Positions 43,725-53,376 of a DNA stretch of 64,000 nucleotides are shown piece by piece. Both the position numbers and the translations under genes were made by a program. The first letter of the stretch is position 1; each line of letters starts with the position of its first letter. Location of the stretch: assembly GCA_019752045.1 (NCBI GenBank), contig JAIEMP010000004.1, forward strand, positions 434,001 through 498,000, written 5' to 3'. This DNA is from Chitinophagaceae bacterium (GTDB taxonomy: Bacteria > Bacteroidota > Bacteroidia > Chitinophagales > Chitinophagaceae). The notes beneath the pieces were generated by a model. The model did no database searches and was not told the DNA's origin. It worked only from the letters and a program-made list of their open reading frames with translations.

Positions 43725-44126
43725 TTAACGCTTCAGGTTTAATGTAAATGTGCGGCTGTCGTTACAATAGCTGCTGTTGCTCCAGTACAGAGATTTGTCT
43801 GTTGTTTCAGCATACCACTTTGTCCAGTTACCCGGAACCCATACATCAATGCGTACAGAAGTTGCATATGGAGAAAGACGACCCTGGTAAATACCTTCTA
43901 CCCAAATGTCAACATAGTGACCGGTAAAATTATCGAAGTAAGCATAGCAATAACCACGTGTTTTCTTTTGACGCTGACCGCCATCAGGACCGGGCAGTTC
44001 TTTCTTTTCTTTTACTTCCTGTGCTATCACAGCTACCTTTTTACGTTGTGTCTGTGCTTTTGCAACAGTAGAAAAAGCAAGTGATAAGCCAATAACTGCG
44101 ATGAGAAGAAACCGAACCTTTTTCAT
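43725..44126 (-). CDS. small secreted protein of unknown function
   Basis: A 133-residue protein with a clear signal peptide (MKKVRFLLIAVIGLSLAFSTVAKAQ) and a basic linker with ELPGPDGGQRQKKT. The C-terminal half is rich in Tyr, Trp and alternating hydrophobics (GYCYAYFDNFTGHYVDIWVEG) that suggest a small beta sandwich, with two Cys (in GYCYA and SYCND) that could form a disulphide. I do not recognise the family. It lies 58 bases downstream of the secreted caspase-like gene and before a terminator, so the two are probably cotranscribed and may act together outside the cytoplasm. Confidence 0.75.
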   Translation of the reverse strand: MKKVRFLLIAVIGLSLAFSTVAKAQTQRKKVAVIAQEVKEKKELPGPDGGQRQKKTRGYCYAYFDNFTGHYVDIWVEGIYQGRLSPYATSVRIDVWVPGNWTKWYAETTDKSLYWSNSSYCNDSRTFTLNLKR

Positions 44127-44184
44127 TTTTGTTTGTGTTTAATGGTTTATAAATGAATGATTAAAACGGTTGATAAAAAGTTGA

Positions 44185-46191
44185 TCAATTATTCTTTTTA
44201 GGTAAAATTTTATAGGGTATCGAAAATATATTCACGGCATCGGGCTGTATGGTTTCTTCTCCGCTTCCTCTTGTTTGAATACCTTCTGTGCGATTGATGC
44301 CGTCCATCAGTTTTTCAAATGGATTGGCTGGTTTAGTTGTGCTGCTGCGGGTTCCGGCTTGTACCATAAATACCTGGCGCAGATTTAACGGCGACTTTGC
44401 AGCAATCAGTTTCATCACATTCATTCCATCGGGAGGACCTATTCTGAAAATTCGTTGTAACCGCACTGTGTCTCCGGGATTAATAAAACAGTCACTCGCC
44501 TGTTGATTGGCCGAAGGGAACAAAACGTTTACAAGATTATCCGGTTGTATTTCAAGAATATTATAATACAGGCGTTCCTGACCGTTATTGATGATGCGTA
44601 AATTGTACCGGTCGTTATGCTGAAATACAATATTGCCCGATGCATCTTTAATTGTTTTAACAGGCAGGTCTTTTACAACAGCGTTGCTGTTACCTTCTGC
44701 TTTTTTATAATCAATGGGTATAAATTCAAACACCACATTCAGTTCTTCGTTTTTCATATTGAGATTGCGTAAATATGCAGCCCTGCCATAAGCACCAATT
44801 TTTGCACTGAGGAAACTGTATAATTCTTCTTCACCTGCATCTTTACTGCAAACCCCTAACCGGTAATCACCTGCTGTTGAAATGTAAATCGAATCGTTGC
44901 TGAATCCATTTGCGCCATGCTCAATAAACACTTCACCCTGATCCGTTGTTTTTGCCTGTTTAATTTTTGCAAGTGCAGCAGATAGTTTGTTGTTGAGTGC
45001 AGCATCGGTTGTTTTAATGGTAACGGGAACAGTAAGATCGCCGTAACTCACTTCTTCTAAAAACACCCATGCTGTTTTTAACTGATCGTTATTGAGTTCG
45101 GTGTCTAATTCAATTTCACTGGTATAATCGGCAGCGGTTACAAGTGTTCCTTTTGCAATGGGTTGTGCTGTTTCTCTGTTATAAGTATTGGATGGATAAA
45201 TTTTTACAGTAGTGCCTGCAAATACACCATAAATTTTTCCGCATGCAATGCTGATCTTCTTTTTGTCAACCACCTGTTCAACAGTAAAGTAATTGGGTTT
45301 GCCCAATGCCTTGCCTCCAAAAAGTTCTTTGTCAAGATCACCTTCGGCATTAGGCGTTTGTCCGGGTACAGATTTGCTCATCTCCAAACGGATATTATCA
45401 AACAACCCACGGTAACTGGTTTTTGTATCGGCTTTAGCCAACGCTTTTGAAAAGGCAAGCGATAAACTTCCGCAATGTTCATCGCCACATTCCTGGTTTA
45501 ATTCTGATGCAGCCGAAGCAAAGAATGCACTCATGGGGGCTAAACCCGGCTTGGGTTCGCCCAAACTGAACAAACTTTCATTCACCACTTTTGCAGTTGT
45601 TTTTCCTGTATAGCCTTTGGGTTGATATTTTGTTGTTGTACCACGGTAGTTGCCCAAACCTGAACGGGTACTTGTTCCGCTGTGGCATGCATCAACAATC
45701 ACCAGTAAATTTCCGTTGGCACCCAGTTTTGTTCTGATCTCTTCCAGCTTAAATCCAAACTCATCGTCACGTAAATGTTTTTCTACACCCGGTTGGTATT
45801 CCATGGGAGCATCATATGTAACCAGTGCTTCATCGTATCCATCAGCTTCATCACCATTATTATCAAATACCTGCTCGCCGTGACCGCTGAAATGAAACAC
45901 ACATACATCACCCGGTTTTGCTTTGTCAATTAACTGTTGCTGTATGGCCGATAAGATGCCTTGCTTGGTGGCCTCTTTATCTCTGATGATACGGATGTTT
46001 TCTTCTTTAAACCCTTGTCTCTTTAATGCCTCTTTAATTAATGGAATATCATTTTCAGCATTTAACTTGTTCCATCCTGTGGAGGGGGCGTAATTTGAAA
46101 TAGCAACAATCAGTGCCAGTTTTTCAGGTTCTTTTTGTGCCAGAACCGGAATGCCGGTAATTAAAAGAAGAAAACACAGGAGCAGTTGCAT
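44185..46191 (-). CDS. secreted caspase-family (C14) protein with DUF4384
   Basis: A 668-residue protein with a signal peptide (MQLLLCFLLLITGIPVLAQ). The N-terminal peptidase C14 domain (about 24-305) has the catalytic dyad His104 (HFSGHGEQV) and Cys169 (VDACHSG), as in metacaspases and orthocaspases. A middle region (about 310-520) of beta-rich sequence is followed by a DUF4384-like domain (about 525-620, with YYNILEIQPDNLVNVLFPS). The C-terminal tail is Ser/Thr-rich. Family members usually cleave after Arg or Lys. Both dyad residues are present, so it should be active. Its substrate is unknown; the small secreted protein downstream is one candidate partner. Confidence 0.9.
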   Translation of the reverse strand: MQLLLCFLLLITGIPVLAQKEPEKLALIVAISNYAPSTGWNKLNAENDIPLIKEALKRQGFKEENIRIIRDKEATKQGILSAIQQQLIDKAKPGDVCVFHFSGHGEQVFDNNGDEADGYDEALVTYDAPMEYQPGVEKHLRDDEFGFKLEEIRTKLGANGNLLVIVDACHSGTSTRSGLGNYRGTTTKYQPKGYTGKTTAKVVNESLFSLGEPKPGLAPMSAFFASAASELNQECGDEHCGSLSLAFSKALAKADTKTSYRGLFDNIRLEMSKSVPGQTPNAEGDLDKELFGGKALGKPNYFTVEQVVDKKKISIACGKIYGVFAGTTVKIYPSNTYNRETAQPIAKGTLVTAADYTSEIELDTELNNDQLKTAWVFLEEVSYGDLTVPVTIKTTDAALNNKLSAALAKIKQAKTTDQGEVFIEHGANGFSNDSIYISTAGDYRLGVCSKDAGEEELYSFLSAKIGAYGRAAYLRNLNMKNEELNVVFEFIPIDYKKAEGNSNAVVKDLPVKTIKDASGNIVFQHNDRYNLRIINNGQERLYYNILEIQPDNLVNVLFPSANQQASDCFINPGDTVRLQRIFRIGPPDGMNVMKLIAAKSPLNLRQVFMVQAGTRSSTTKPANPFEKLMDGINRTEGIQTRGSGEETIQPDAVNIFSIPYKILPKKNN

Positions 46192-46229
46192 ATAGTGTGT
46201 AAGGAAAGTCTTTATGCCTTTTTACAGTA

Positions 46230-46260
46230 CAATAGTACAAAGCACAGTTGCAGTTCTCAA
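46230..46260 (-). promoter_or_regulatory. predicted promoter of the caspase-like gene
   Basis: On the minus strand TTG (46258-46260) and TACTATTG (46230-46237) are spaced by 20 bases, matching the Bacteroidota TTG/TAnnTTTG pattern with one mismatch. It lies about 40 bases before the start. Confidence 0.45.
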
Positions 46261-46334
46261 TACCCTGTGAACGGTATTTTGGCAGAAACGATTCTTACTT
46301 TATAAAATGCATCATTCTCATTACTTTTAGAGCC

Positions 46335-47486
46335 ATGTGGATGATTACTGTTTTGTGGATTTCTGCTGCGGTCCTTTTTTTTACCTATGCAGGTTATCCG
46401 CTTTTATTATGGTTGATGTCTTTTTTTAAAAAGAAAAATGGAAACAAATCCCTGCAAGGTTTGCCTTCTGTAAGTATTATCATTGCTGCGTTTAATGAAG
46501 AACAGGTGCTGGAGAAAAAACTTCAGAACAGCTTTGCATTAAGGTATCCAAAGGAGTTGTTGCAGGTAATTGTAGTGGCCGATGGATCAACCGACCGAAC
46601 GGTACAAATTGCATCGTCATTTAAAGCGGTGCTTATGTTGCACGAAGCAGACCGCAAGGGAAAAGCGGCCGCTGTTAACCGTGCAGTTTCTTTTGCACAA
46701 AATGAAATTATTGTGTTTACCGATGCTAACAGTTTCATGCAGCCGGATACATTACAGGAGTTGGTGGCTCCTTTTGCAGATAAGGAAACCGGTGCTGTGG
46801 CAGGTGAAAAAAAAATTGCTGATGCAGAAAGTATAATCGCATCGGGCGAAGGGATGTATTGGAAATATGAATCCTGGCTAAAACAAAAAGAAGCAGATTT
46901 TTATACTGTTGTAGGTGCTGCAGGAGAGTTGTTTGCTCTCCGAAAAGAATTAGTTGTTACCATTCCTGAAAATGCAATTACGGATGATTTTTTTCTGTCG
47001 TTATCTGTAAACCTGCAACAAAAAAAATGTGCCTATGCAAAGAAAGCTGTAAGTACAGAAGCAGCTTCACTTTCCTTAACCGATGAATGGAACAGAAAAG
47101 TAAGAATAGCATCGGGCGGAATGCAGTCTTTATTTCTTGTTTCTGCAGCGCTGAATCTGTTTAAACATCCACGTGTTGCATTCCAGTTTTTTTGTCACCG
47201 TGTATTGCGTTGGCTTTTTTGTGCACCTGCTTTTATTATTTTATTCTTTACAAATTATTTACTGGTGATGAATGGAGCCAGTTATTTTTATTCGTTGCTG
47301 CTGTTGTTACAAGTACTGTTTTATGTTTTTGCAGTAACTGGCTGGATGATGGCAGTGAACAGAAAAACAATCTTTTTATTCAGTACCCCCTTTTATATAT
47401 TGTTTATGCATGCAGCAATGCTTGCAGGTGCCTGGCAATTTGTTACCGGAAAGCAATCTGTACTTTGGCAAAAAGCAAAGCGATGA
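46335..47486 (+). CDS. membrane glycosyltransferase, family 2
   Basis: A 383-residue protein with an N-terminal membrane helix (about 1-25), a GT-A catalytic domain starting VSIIIAAFNEE, with nucleotide-binding DGSTDRT, the metal-binding TDANS and ITDDFFLS motifs, and three to four C-terminal helices. This is the layout of cellulose-synthase-like or N-acetylglucosaminyltransferase-type processive enzymes, but the QxxRW motif is replaced by a RKVRIASGG segment. The product is unknown. The ATG at 46335 (MWMITVLW) was preferred to 46248. Its TGA stop (47484-47486) is in frame with recG just downstream. Confidence 0.85.
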   Translation: MWMITVLWISAAVLFFTYAGYPLLLWLMSFFKKKNGNKSLQGLPSVSIIIAAFNEEQVLEKKLQNSFALRYPKELLQVIVVADGSTDRTVQIASSFKAVLMLHEADRKGKAAAVNRAVSFAQNEIIVFTDANSFMQPDTLQELVAPFADKETGAVAGEKKIADAESIIASGEGMYWKYESWLKQKEADFYTVVGAAGELFALRKELVVTIPENAITDDFFLSLSVNLQQKKCAYAKKAVSTEAASLSLTDEWNRKVRIASGGMQSLFLVSAALNLFKHPRVAFQFFCHRVLRWLFCAPAFIILFFTNYLLVMNGASYFYSLLLLLQVLFYVFAVTGWMMAVNRKTIFLFSTPFYILFMHAAMLAGAWQFVTGKQSVLWQKAKR

Positions 47487-47549
47487 TTCCTTTCTAACTG
47501 TTTCTTCAATAATTTCACCCAATATTTTTTTATCAATTCCTCAGCATCC

Positions 47550-49643
47550 ATATTAACCAGTCCCATCGAATACCTCAAAGGTGTTGGCCCTTTGCGTGGC
47601 GATCTGTTGAAAAAAGAATTAAATATTTTTTCCTTCAATGATCTGCTCGAACATTTTCCTTACCGGCATCTCGATAAAACAAAAGTTACACCCATCAGCC
47701 AGATAAACATGCAAATGGATTATGTGCAGGTGGCCGGCAGGTTAACCGATTTTGAAATTTTAGGTGAACGCAAATCAAAGCGTTTGGTAGTGCATATAAA
47801 AGATGCAACAGGAGTAATGGAACTCACCTGGTTTCAGGGAATTCATTGGGTTGAAAAAATATTAGCCATTGGTGAAGAGTACCTCGTGTTTGGCAAACTC
47901 AGTTTTTTTATGGGTAAGCCCCAAATTGTACACCCCGAGCTGGAAATACGTACACAACAAAATGCGGATGGTAAAGCCATGCTTGAACCCATCTATCCAA
48001 CCACAGAAAAATTAAAAGCAAAAGGATTAAACGGAAGAAGCATTGCAAAATTAACAGCAGTATTACTGCCGCAGATCCATAGTAAAGATCTGCAGGAGAA
48101 TCTTCCTCCCTCCATTGTTGCAGCTCATCAATTCCCGTCGAGATACGATGCATACCGGCAGCTGCATTTTCCTGCAGACAATGAACAATACGAAGCGGCC
48201 TTGCGCAGGTTAAAGTTTGAAGAATTGTTTTTTGCCCAGCTCCGTATGGCTATGATCAAAAGCAACCGTCATCGTTTTTCAAAAGGAGTCATGTTTGATA
48301 AAGTAGGCGAAATGTTTAACGAATTCTATCACCGGCATCTCCCGTTTGAATTAACAGGGGCGCAAAAAAGAGTATTAAAAGAAATCAGGCAGGATACAGC
48401 CAGAGGCCATCAAATGAATCGCTTATTACAGGGGGATGTAGGCAGCGGAAAAACCATTGTTGCACTCTTAACCATGTTGCTTGCAGCAGATAATGGTTAC
48501 CAGAGTTGTTTAATGGCACCTACAGAAATTTTAGCCCAACAACACTTCAACAGTATTTCTAATCTGTTAAAGGAAATGAAAGTAGAAGTGAAACTGCTCA
48601 CAGGTTCAACTAAAAAAGCACAGCGTGAACAGATTCATACAGGATTACAATCTGGTGAAGTGCAAATGATCGTAGGTACGCATGCATTGATAGAAGACAC
48701 AGTACAGTTTAAAAATCTGGGATTGTCTATTGTGGATGAGCAGCATCGCTTTGGTGTGGCACAACGTGCAGAACTGAAATTGAAAAATAATATGCTTCCG
48801 CATGTACTGGTAATGACGGCTACTCCAATTCCCAGAACCATGGCCATGACAGCATACGGTGATCTTGATTACAGTGTGATGGATGAGTTACCCCCCGGCC
48901 GAAAACCAATTACCACCGTACACCGTTACGAAACTGCAAGACCGGCCGTGATGGATTTTGTAAAAGAAGAGATTGCCAAAGGACGACAGGCCTATTTTAT
49001 ATATCCGTTAATTGAAGAAAGCTCTAAACTCGATTTTGAAAATTTAATGAAGGGATATGAAGAGGTGAAAGCTTTTTTTCCGGAGCCGCAGTATTATATC
49101 AGTATGGTGCACGGCAAACAAAAACCGGATATAAAAGAAACCAACATGATGCGATTCAAAAAAAATGATACGCAAATCATGGTTGCAACAACGGTTATTG
49201 AAGTGGGGGTTGATGTGCCCAATGCAAGTGTTATGGTGATGGAAAGTGCAGAACGTTTTGGCTTATCACAGCTGCATCAGCTGCGTGGAAGGGTAGGCAG
49301 AGGCAGTGAACAGAGTTTTTGCATTCTTTTAACAGGGAGTAAGTTATCAAATGATGCACGTGAACGGTTAAAGATAATGTGTGCTACCAATGATGGTTTT
49401 TTAATAGCAGAAAAAGATCTTGAACTACGTGGCCCGGGTGATATTGAAGGTACCAAACAGAGTGGGGTATTGAACTTTAAACTGGCAAGCATCGTACATG
49501 ATAAAGAACTGCTGGAGTTGGCAAAAGTAACCTGCGATGGATTAATCAATACTGATCCTGATCTGTCTTCGGCCGAAAATTTGCTGTTAAAAAAATATCT
49601 GCTTTCGAAAAAAGGAAAAACAGAGTGGAGCAGGGTGGCATAG
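47550..49643 (+). CDS. recG: ATP-dependent DNA helicase RecG
   Basis: A branch-migration helicase that remodels stalled forks and Holliday junctions. It has an N-terminal wedge/OB domain (VQVAGRLTDFEILG), Walker A GDVGSGKT, TPTEILAQQH, DEQHRFG, MTATPIPRT and helicase motifs IV-VI (VATTVIEVGVDVPNA, QLRGRVGRG). The conserved start LTSPIEYLKGVGPLRGDLL lies upstream of the first usual start codon (TTG 47592), and no ATG, GTG or TTG occurs in frame between 47487 and 47592. I set the start at ATA 47550, giving 697 residues, the normal family length. Initiation at a rare codon, or a sequence error, must explain it. The helicase call itself is certain. Confidence 0.93.
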   Translation: MLTSPIEYLKGVGPLRGDLLKKELNIFSFNDLLEHFPYRHLDKTKVTPISQINMQMDYVQVAGRLTDFEILGERKSKRLVVHIKDATGVMELTWFQGIHWVEKILAIGEEYLVFGKLSFFMGKPQIVHPELEIRTQQNADGKAMLEPIYPTTEKLKAKGLNGRSIAKLTAVLLPQIHSKDLQENLPPSIVAAHQFPSRYDAYRQLHFPADNEQYEAALRRLKFEELFFAQLRMAMIKSNRHRFSKGVMFDKVGEMFNEFYHRHLPFELTGAQKRVLKEIRQDTARGHQMNRLLQGDVGSGKTIVALLTMLLAADNGYQSCLMAPTEILAQQHFNSISNLLKEMKVEVKLLTGSTKKAQREQIHTGLQSGEVQMIVGTHALIEDTVQFKNLGLSIVDEQHRFGVAQRAELKLKNNMLPHVLVMTATPIPRTMAMTAYGDLDYSVMDELPPGRKPITTVHRYETARPAVMDFVKEEIAKGRQAYFIYPLIEESSKLDFENLMKGYEEVKAFFPEPQYYISMVHGKQKPDIKETNMMRFKKNDTQIMVATTVIEVGVDVPNASVMVMESAERFGLSQLHQLRGRVGRGSEQSFCILLTGSKLSNDARERLKIMCATNDGFLIAEKDLELRGPGDIEGTKQSGVLNFKLASIVHDKELLELAKVTCDGLINTDPDLSSAENLLLKKYLLSKKGKTEWSRVA

Positions 49644-49714
49644 GGAAATAAGAGCTGGCATTTTCCGTTTATATTTATTACATTCAAAGTCCGTTAGCAT
49701 TGGAAAAATTTTAC

Positions 49715-52700
49715 ATGATAGTATCCCGCTTCCTGATTATTCTTAGCCTGCTTTTTACAGCACCTCTTATCACTAAGTCGCAACTTTATTTTGTAGAAAA
49801 CAAAGGCCAGTGGAACAAGCAGGTGTTATTTAAAACAGAAGCAGGTAACAGTGCATTTTTTTTAAGTAAAGACGGTTATACGATTCTCATGAACCATCCC
49901 GAAGATTATCAGCGTTTGGCTGAGTTTAATCACGGACATGGGTTCGACAGTTCATTTGCAAAACGATCTGCAGCAAGAGTGCCTGATAAAATGCGGGCGC
50001 ATGCTTACAAAGTAAAATTTCTCGGTGCCAATTTCAACAGTACTCCCGTAATGGAAAAACCCATGCAGGGGAATGAGAATTATTTTATTGGAAACGATCC
50101 TTCTAAATGGGGAACAGATTGTAAACTCTACCAGGCCATTACATTTAAAAATATTTATCCGCAGGTTGATGTGCGTTATTACGTGCAGGGCGATCAGCTT
50201 AAATATGACCTCATTGTGTTTCCCGGTGCCGATGTGTCAAGAATAAAAATGCAGTACGAGGGTGCAGATAAGCTCAGCATCCGTAACAACGAACTGGTAG
50301 TTGCAACTTCGGTTGGCGAAGCCCGTGAGTTAAAGCCTTACACCTATCAGTTTGTTGGAGGTAAACGGGAAACCGTGCAATGCAGATACAAGATCAGCGG
50401 TAATACCGTAAGTTTTGATGTACGCAATTTCGACAAAACAACAACGCTCATCATTGACCCCACACTGGAGTTTTCATCTTACAGCAGAAGCACCGCCGAT
50501 AACTGGGGCTTTACTGCAACACCGGGTGCTGATGGTAGTTTTTTTGGGGGCGGTATTGCACAACCCAACGGTTTTCCAACATCACCAGGTGCTATTCAAG
50601 GCACAGGATCGGGGCCCGGTAATTCTAATTCACCACCGGATATTGCTATCATCAAATTATCGCCCGATGGCAGGAACAGAATGTATGCGACTTATCTGGG
50701 CGGAAACGGTTTAGATCAGCCGCACAGCCTTGTAGCCGATGCTGCAGGAAATCTTGTTATTGCAGGAAGAACCAATTCAGGTGCAAACTATCCGGGTACA
50801 TTGGTTGGTGATGGTGGTGCTTACGATATTTTCATAACAAAAATTAATGCAACAGGTACAGCCATTATCGGATCGCTTCGCATTGGCGGTACAGGCGATG
50901 ATGGTGTAAATATTACATCTACACGAAGCGGAGTAAATTCACTTCAGCGTAATTATGGTGATGATGGAAGAAGTGAAGTGATCCTTGATCGTTCAGGTAA
51001 TATTTTATTGGCTTCATCTACACAATCGGCTCATGGTTCGGGTTTAAACAACGGCTTTCCTGTTGTAAATGGATTTCAATCAAATCTCAGTGGTCGGCAG
51101 GATGCAGTAATTGTAAAAGTAAATGCCAATGCCAATGCAGTGATCTGGAGTACCTATATGGGTGGCAACGGAGACGATGCAGGGTTTGTATTAGCCATCA
51201 ATCCTGTAAGTACTCAAAACATTTATGTAGGTGGTGGTACAGGCAGCAATAATTTTCCCGGTGCAGGCGGACTTGTTTTACAACCAACATACAGTGGTGG
51301 TGTAGCCGATGGTTATCTGGCTAATATTGTAGACAACGGAGCCAGCGTAAGCATGGTACGCAGCACTTATCTTGGAACCGGAAATGTAGATATTGTTTAT
51401 GGTGTACAATTTGATAATCTTGGATTTCCCTATGTCATGGGTACAACTACCGGAAACTGGCCGGTTGTTAATGCTGCTTACTCTGTTGGTAATTCACGCC
51501 AGTTTATTGCAAAACTAAGGCCCGCATTAAATGCTTATGTTTATTCAACAACCTTTGGCACTTCAGGTGCAATTCATCCCAATATTTCACCCACTGCTTT
51601 TCTGGTAGATAATTGTGAAAACGTGTATGTTTCAGGCTGGGGCGGTGGTGCCAACTCGTTTGGAGCCGGTTACCCTTTTGCCGGTACATCGGGGTTGCCC
51701 ATAACTCCCGATGCTTTTCAGCGTAATACCGATGGCAGCGATTTTTACTTTTTTGTGTTGCAAAAAAATGCAGCATCACAACTATACGGAAGTTTCTTTG
51801 GTCAGCAAGGCGGTGGTGGCGGATGGGATCATGTAGATGGCGGCACCAGCCGTTTTGATGCAAACGGAATTATTTACCAGGCAATTTGTGCCAACTGTAA
51901 AGGTGTTCCCAGCGGTACTCCACTTGTAGCCCCTTTCCCCATCACCGCAGGTGTGTATGGAAATGTAAATCCTGCTACAGCAAACGGGTGTAACCTCGGC
52001 ATGGTTAAACTGCGTTTTAATTTATCAGGTATTGATGTGGCACTTCGTGCTGTAGGTGCAAGACAATTAAATTTTTGTTTACCCGCAACTGTTCAGTTTA
52101 CAGATACTATTCGTCAGGCCAAACAATACATCTGGATTTGGGGCGATGGTACAAGAAACGATACAACCACTGTTAATCCATTTACACATACTTATGTAAC
52201 AACCGGTTTCTTTGATGTAAAAGTGATTGGGATAGACAGTAATTCCTGTAACGTAAAAGATTCTGCCACCATGCGGATACGTGTAACAACCGATTCTGTT
52301 GATGTTGGTTTTGATTTTGCACGCAGAGGTTGTAACAGTCTTACGTTCGATTTTACAAATACCAGTAATTTACTTACTTCATCCAGACCATTTGGTCCCA
52401 GATCATTCATGTGGGTATGGGGCGATGGCAGCAGAAACGATACGGTGCCCGGTTTCTCGCCACCTGTATCTCATACCTTCCCCGGCGTTGGTACCTATAA
52501 TGTACGGTTGGTTTTAATTGATACAGCCTATTGCAACAGCGGTGATTCATCGGGCTTTGTCAACTTTCAGGTAATTGATAATATTAAAGCGGGCTTCAGA
52601 GTAAGCAATGTATGTGTGCCTGATACGGCTATTGTGGTTGACACTTCTGTGGGAGCACTTACTTATTTGTGGGTGAGCAGCGATGGACAACAATCAACAG

Positions 52701-53338
52701 ATCCTGTACCTAATTTTGTGTACACCGTTCCCGGTACTTATACCATCAAACAATATATTTATAATTCCAACAGTTGTAACCTGGTTGATTCAACTGAACG
52801 GAGTTTTCAGGCTGTATTACCACCAACAGCAGGATTCTTTTATAATCCTAACCCATCACAGGAAAATACACCAACACGATTTACAAGTACTGCATCGCCT
52901 GATGTGATACGATGGTTGTGGGATTTTGGCGATGGAAACACATCAACACTTCGTGACCCCGTTCACCAATATATCCGTCCGGGTATTAACACCGTTTGCC
53001 AAACAGTGTTTAATGCAGTGGGTTGTTCCGATTCAGTTTGTATACCGGTTGAGTCTATCATCAATATCATCAACGATTTACCCAGTGCATTTACACCCAA
53101 TGGAGATGGTGTAAACGATAAATTTATGGTGCGTGGTTTTGGTATTGTAAAACTAACCTTACGTGTATTTAACCGTCAGGGACTGATGGTATTTGAAAGC
53201 AGAACACAGAACGTAGGCTGGGATGGAACCTACAAAGGAATACCACAGCCAATGGATGCTTATGCGTGGACATTGGATGTTGAATATTTCACCGGAGAAA
53301 AAGTGCGGAAGAAAGGTGATGTAACATTGATCAGGTAA
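49715..53338 (+). CDS. PKD-repeat protein with T9SS type B sorting domain
   Basis: A 1207-residue secreted protein. A signal peptide (MIVSRFLIILSLLFTAPLIT) is followed by an N-terminal region beginning YFVENKGQWNKQ, a domain common in Bacteroidota surface proteins with SBBP-like beta-propeller repeats (YLGGNGLDQPHSL, TYMGGNGDDAGF). Four PKD-like domains follow (from about residue 780, with WIWGDGTRNDT, WVWGDGSRNDT and WDFGDGNTSTLRDPVHQY). It ends in a gliding-motility-associated C-terminal domain (AFTPNGDGVNDKF to DVTLIR), the type B signal for the type IX secretion system. The PorP/SprF gene follows 38 bases later, the usual partner arrangement. Likely an adhesin or surface structural protein. 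ATG 49715 preferred to TTG 49700. Confidence 0.9.
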   Translation: MIVSRFLIILSLLFTAPLITKSQLYFVENKGQWNKQVLFKTEAGNSAFFLSKDGYTILMNHPEDYQRLAEFNHGHGFDSSFAKRSAARVPDKMRAHAYKVKFLGANFNSTPVMEKPMQGNENYFIGNDPSKWGTDCKLYQAITFKNIYPQVDVRYYVQGDQLKYDLIVFPGADVSRIKMQYEGADKLSIRNNELVVATSVGEARELKPYTYQFVGGKRETVQCRYKISGNTVSFDVRNFDKTTTLIIDPTLEFSSYSRSTADNWGFTATPGADGSFFGGGIAQPNGFPTSPGAIQGTGSGPGNSNSPPDIAIIKLSPDGRNRMYATYLGGNGLDQPHSLVADAAGNLVIAGRTNSGANYPGTLVGDGGAYDIFITKINATGTAIIGSLRIGGTGDDGVNITSTRSGVNSLQRNYGDDGRSEVILDRSGNILLASSTQSAHGSGLNNGFPVVNGFQSNLSGRQDAVIVKVNANANAVIWSTYMGGNGDDAGFVLAINPVSTQNIYVGGGTGSNNFPGAGGLVLQPTYSGGVADGYLANIVDNGASVSMVRSTYLGTGNVDIVYGVQFDNLGFPYVMGTTTGNWPVVNAAYSVGNSRQFIAKLRPALNAYVYSTTFGTSGAIHPNISPTAFLVDNCENVYVSGWGGGANSFGAGYPFAGTSGLPITPDAFQRNTDGSDFYFFVLQKNAASQLYGSFFGQQGGGGGWDHVDGGTSRFDANGIIYQAICANCKGVPSGTPLVAPFPITAGVYGNVNPATANGCNLGMVKLRFNLSGIDVALRAVGARQLNFCLPATVQFTDTIRQAKQYIWIWGDGTRNDTTTVNPFTHTYVTTGFFDVKVIGIDSNSCNVKDSATMRIRVTTDSVDVGFDFARRGCNSLTFDFTNTSNLLTSSRPFGPRSFMWVWGDGSRNDTVPGFSPPVSHTFPGVGTYNVRLVLIDTAYCNSGDSSGFVNFQVIDNIKAGFRVSNVCVPDTAIVVDTSVGALTYLWVSSDGQQSTDPVPNFVYTVPGTYTIKQYIYNSNSCNLVDSTERSFQAVLPPTAGFFYNPNPSQENTPTRFTSTASPDVIRWLWDFGDGNTSTLRDPVHQYIRPGINTVCQTVFNAVGCSDSVCIPVESIINIINDLPSAFTPNGDGVNDKFMVRGFGIVKLTLRVFNRQGLMVFESRTQNVGWDGTYKGIPQPMDAYAWTLDVEYFTGEKVRKKGDVTLIR

Positions 53339-53376
53339 TGGTTGATCCGCATCAGCCATCCTGTTGAACGTTTAAA

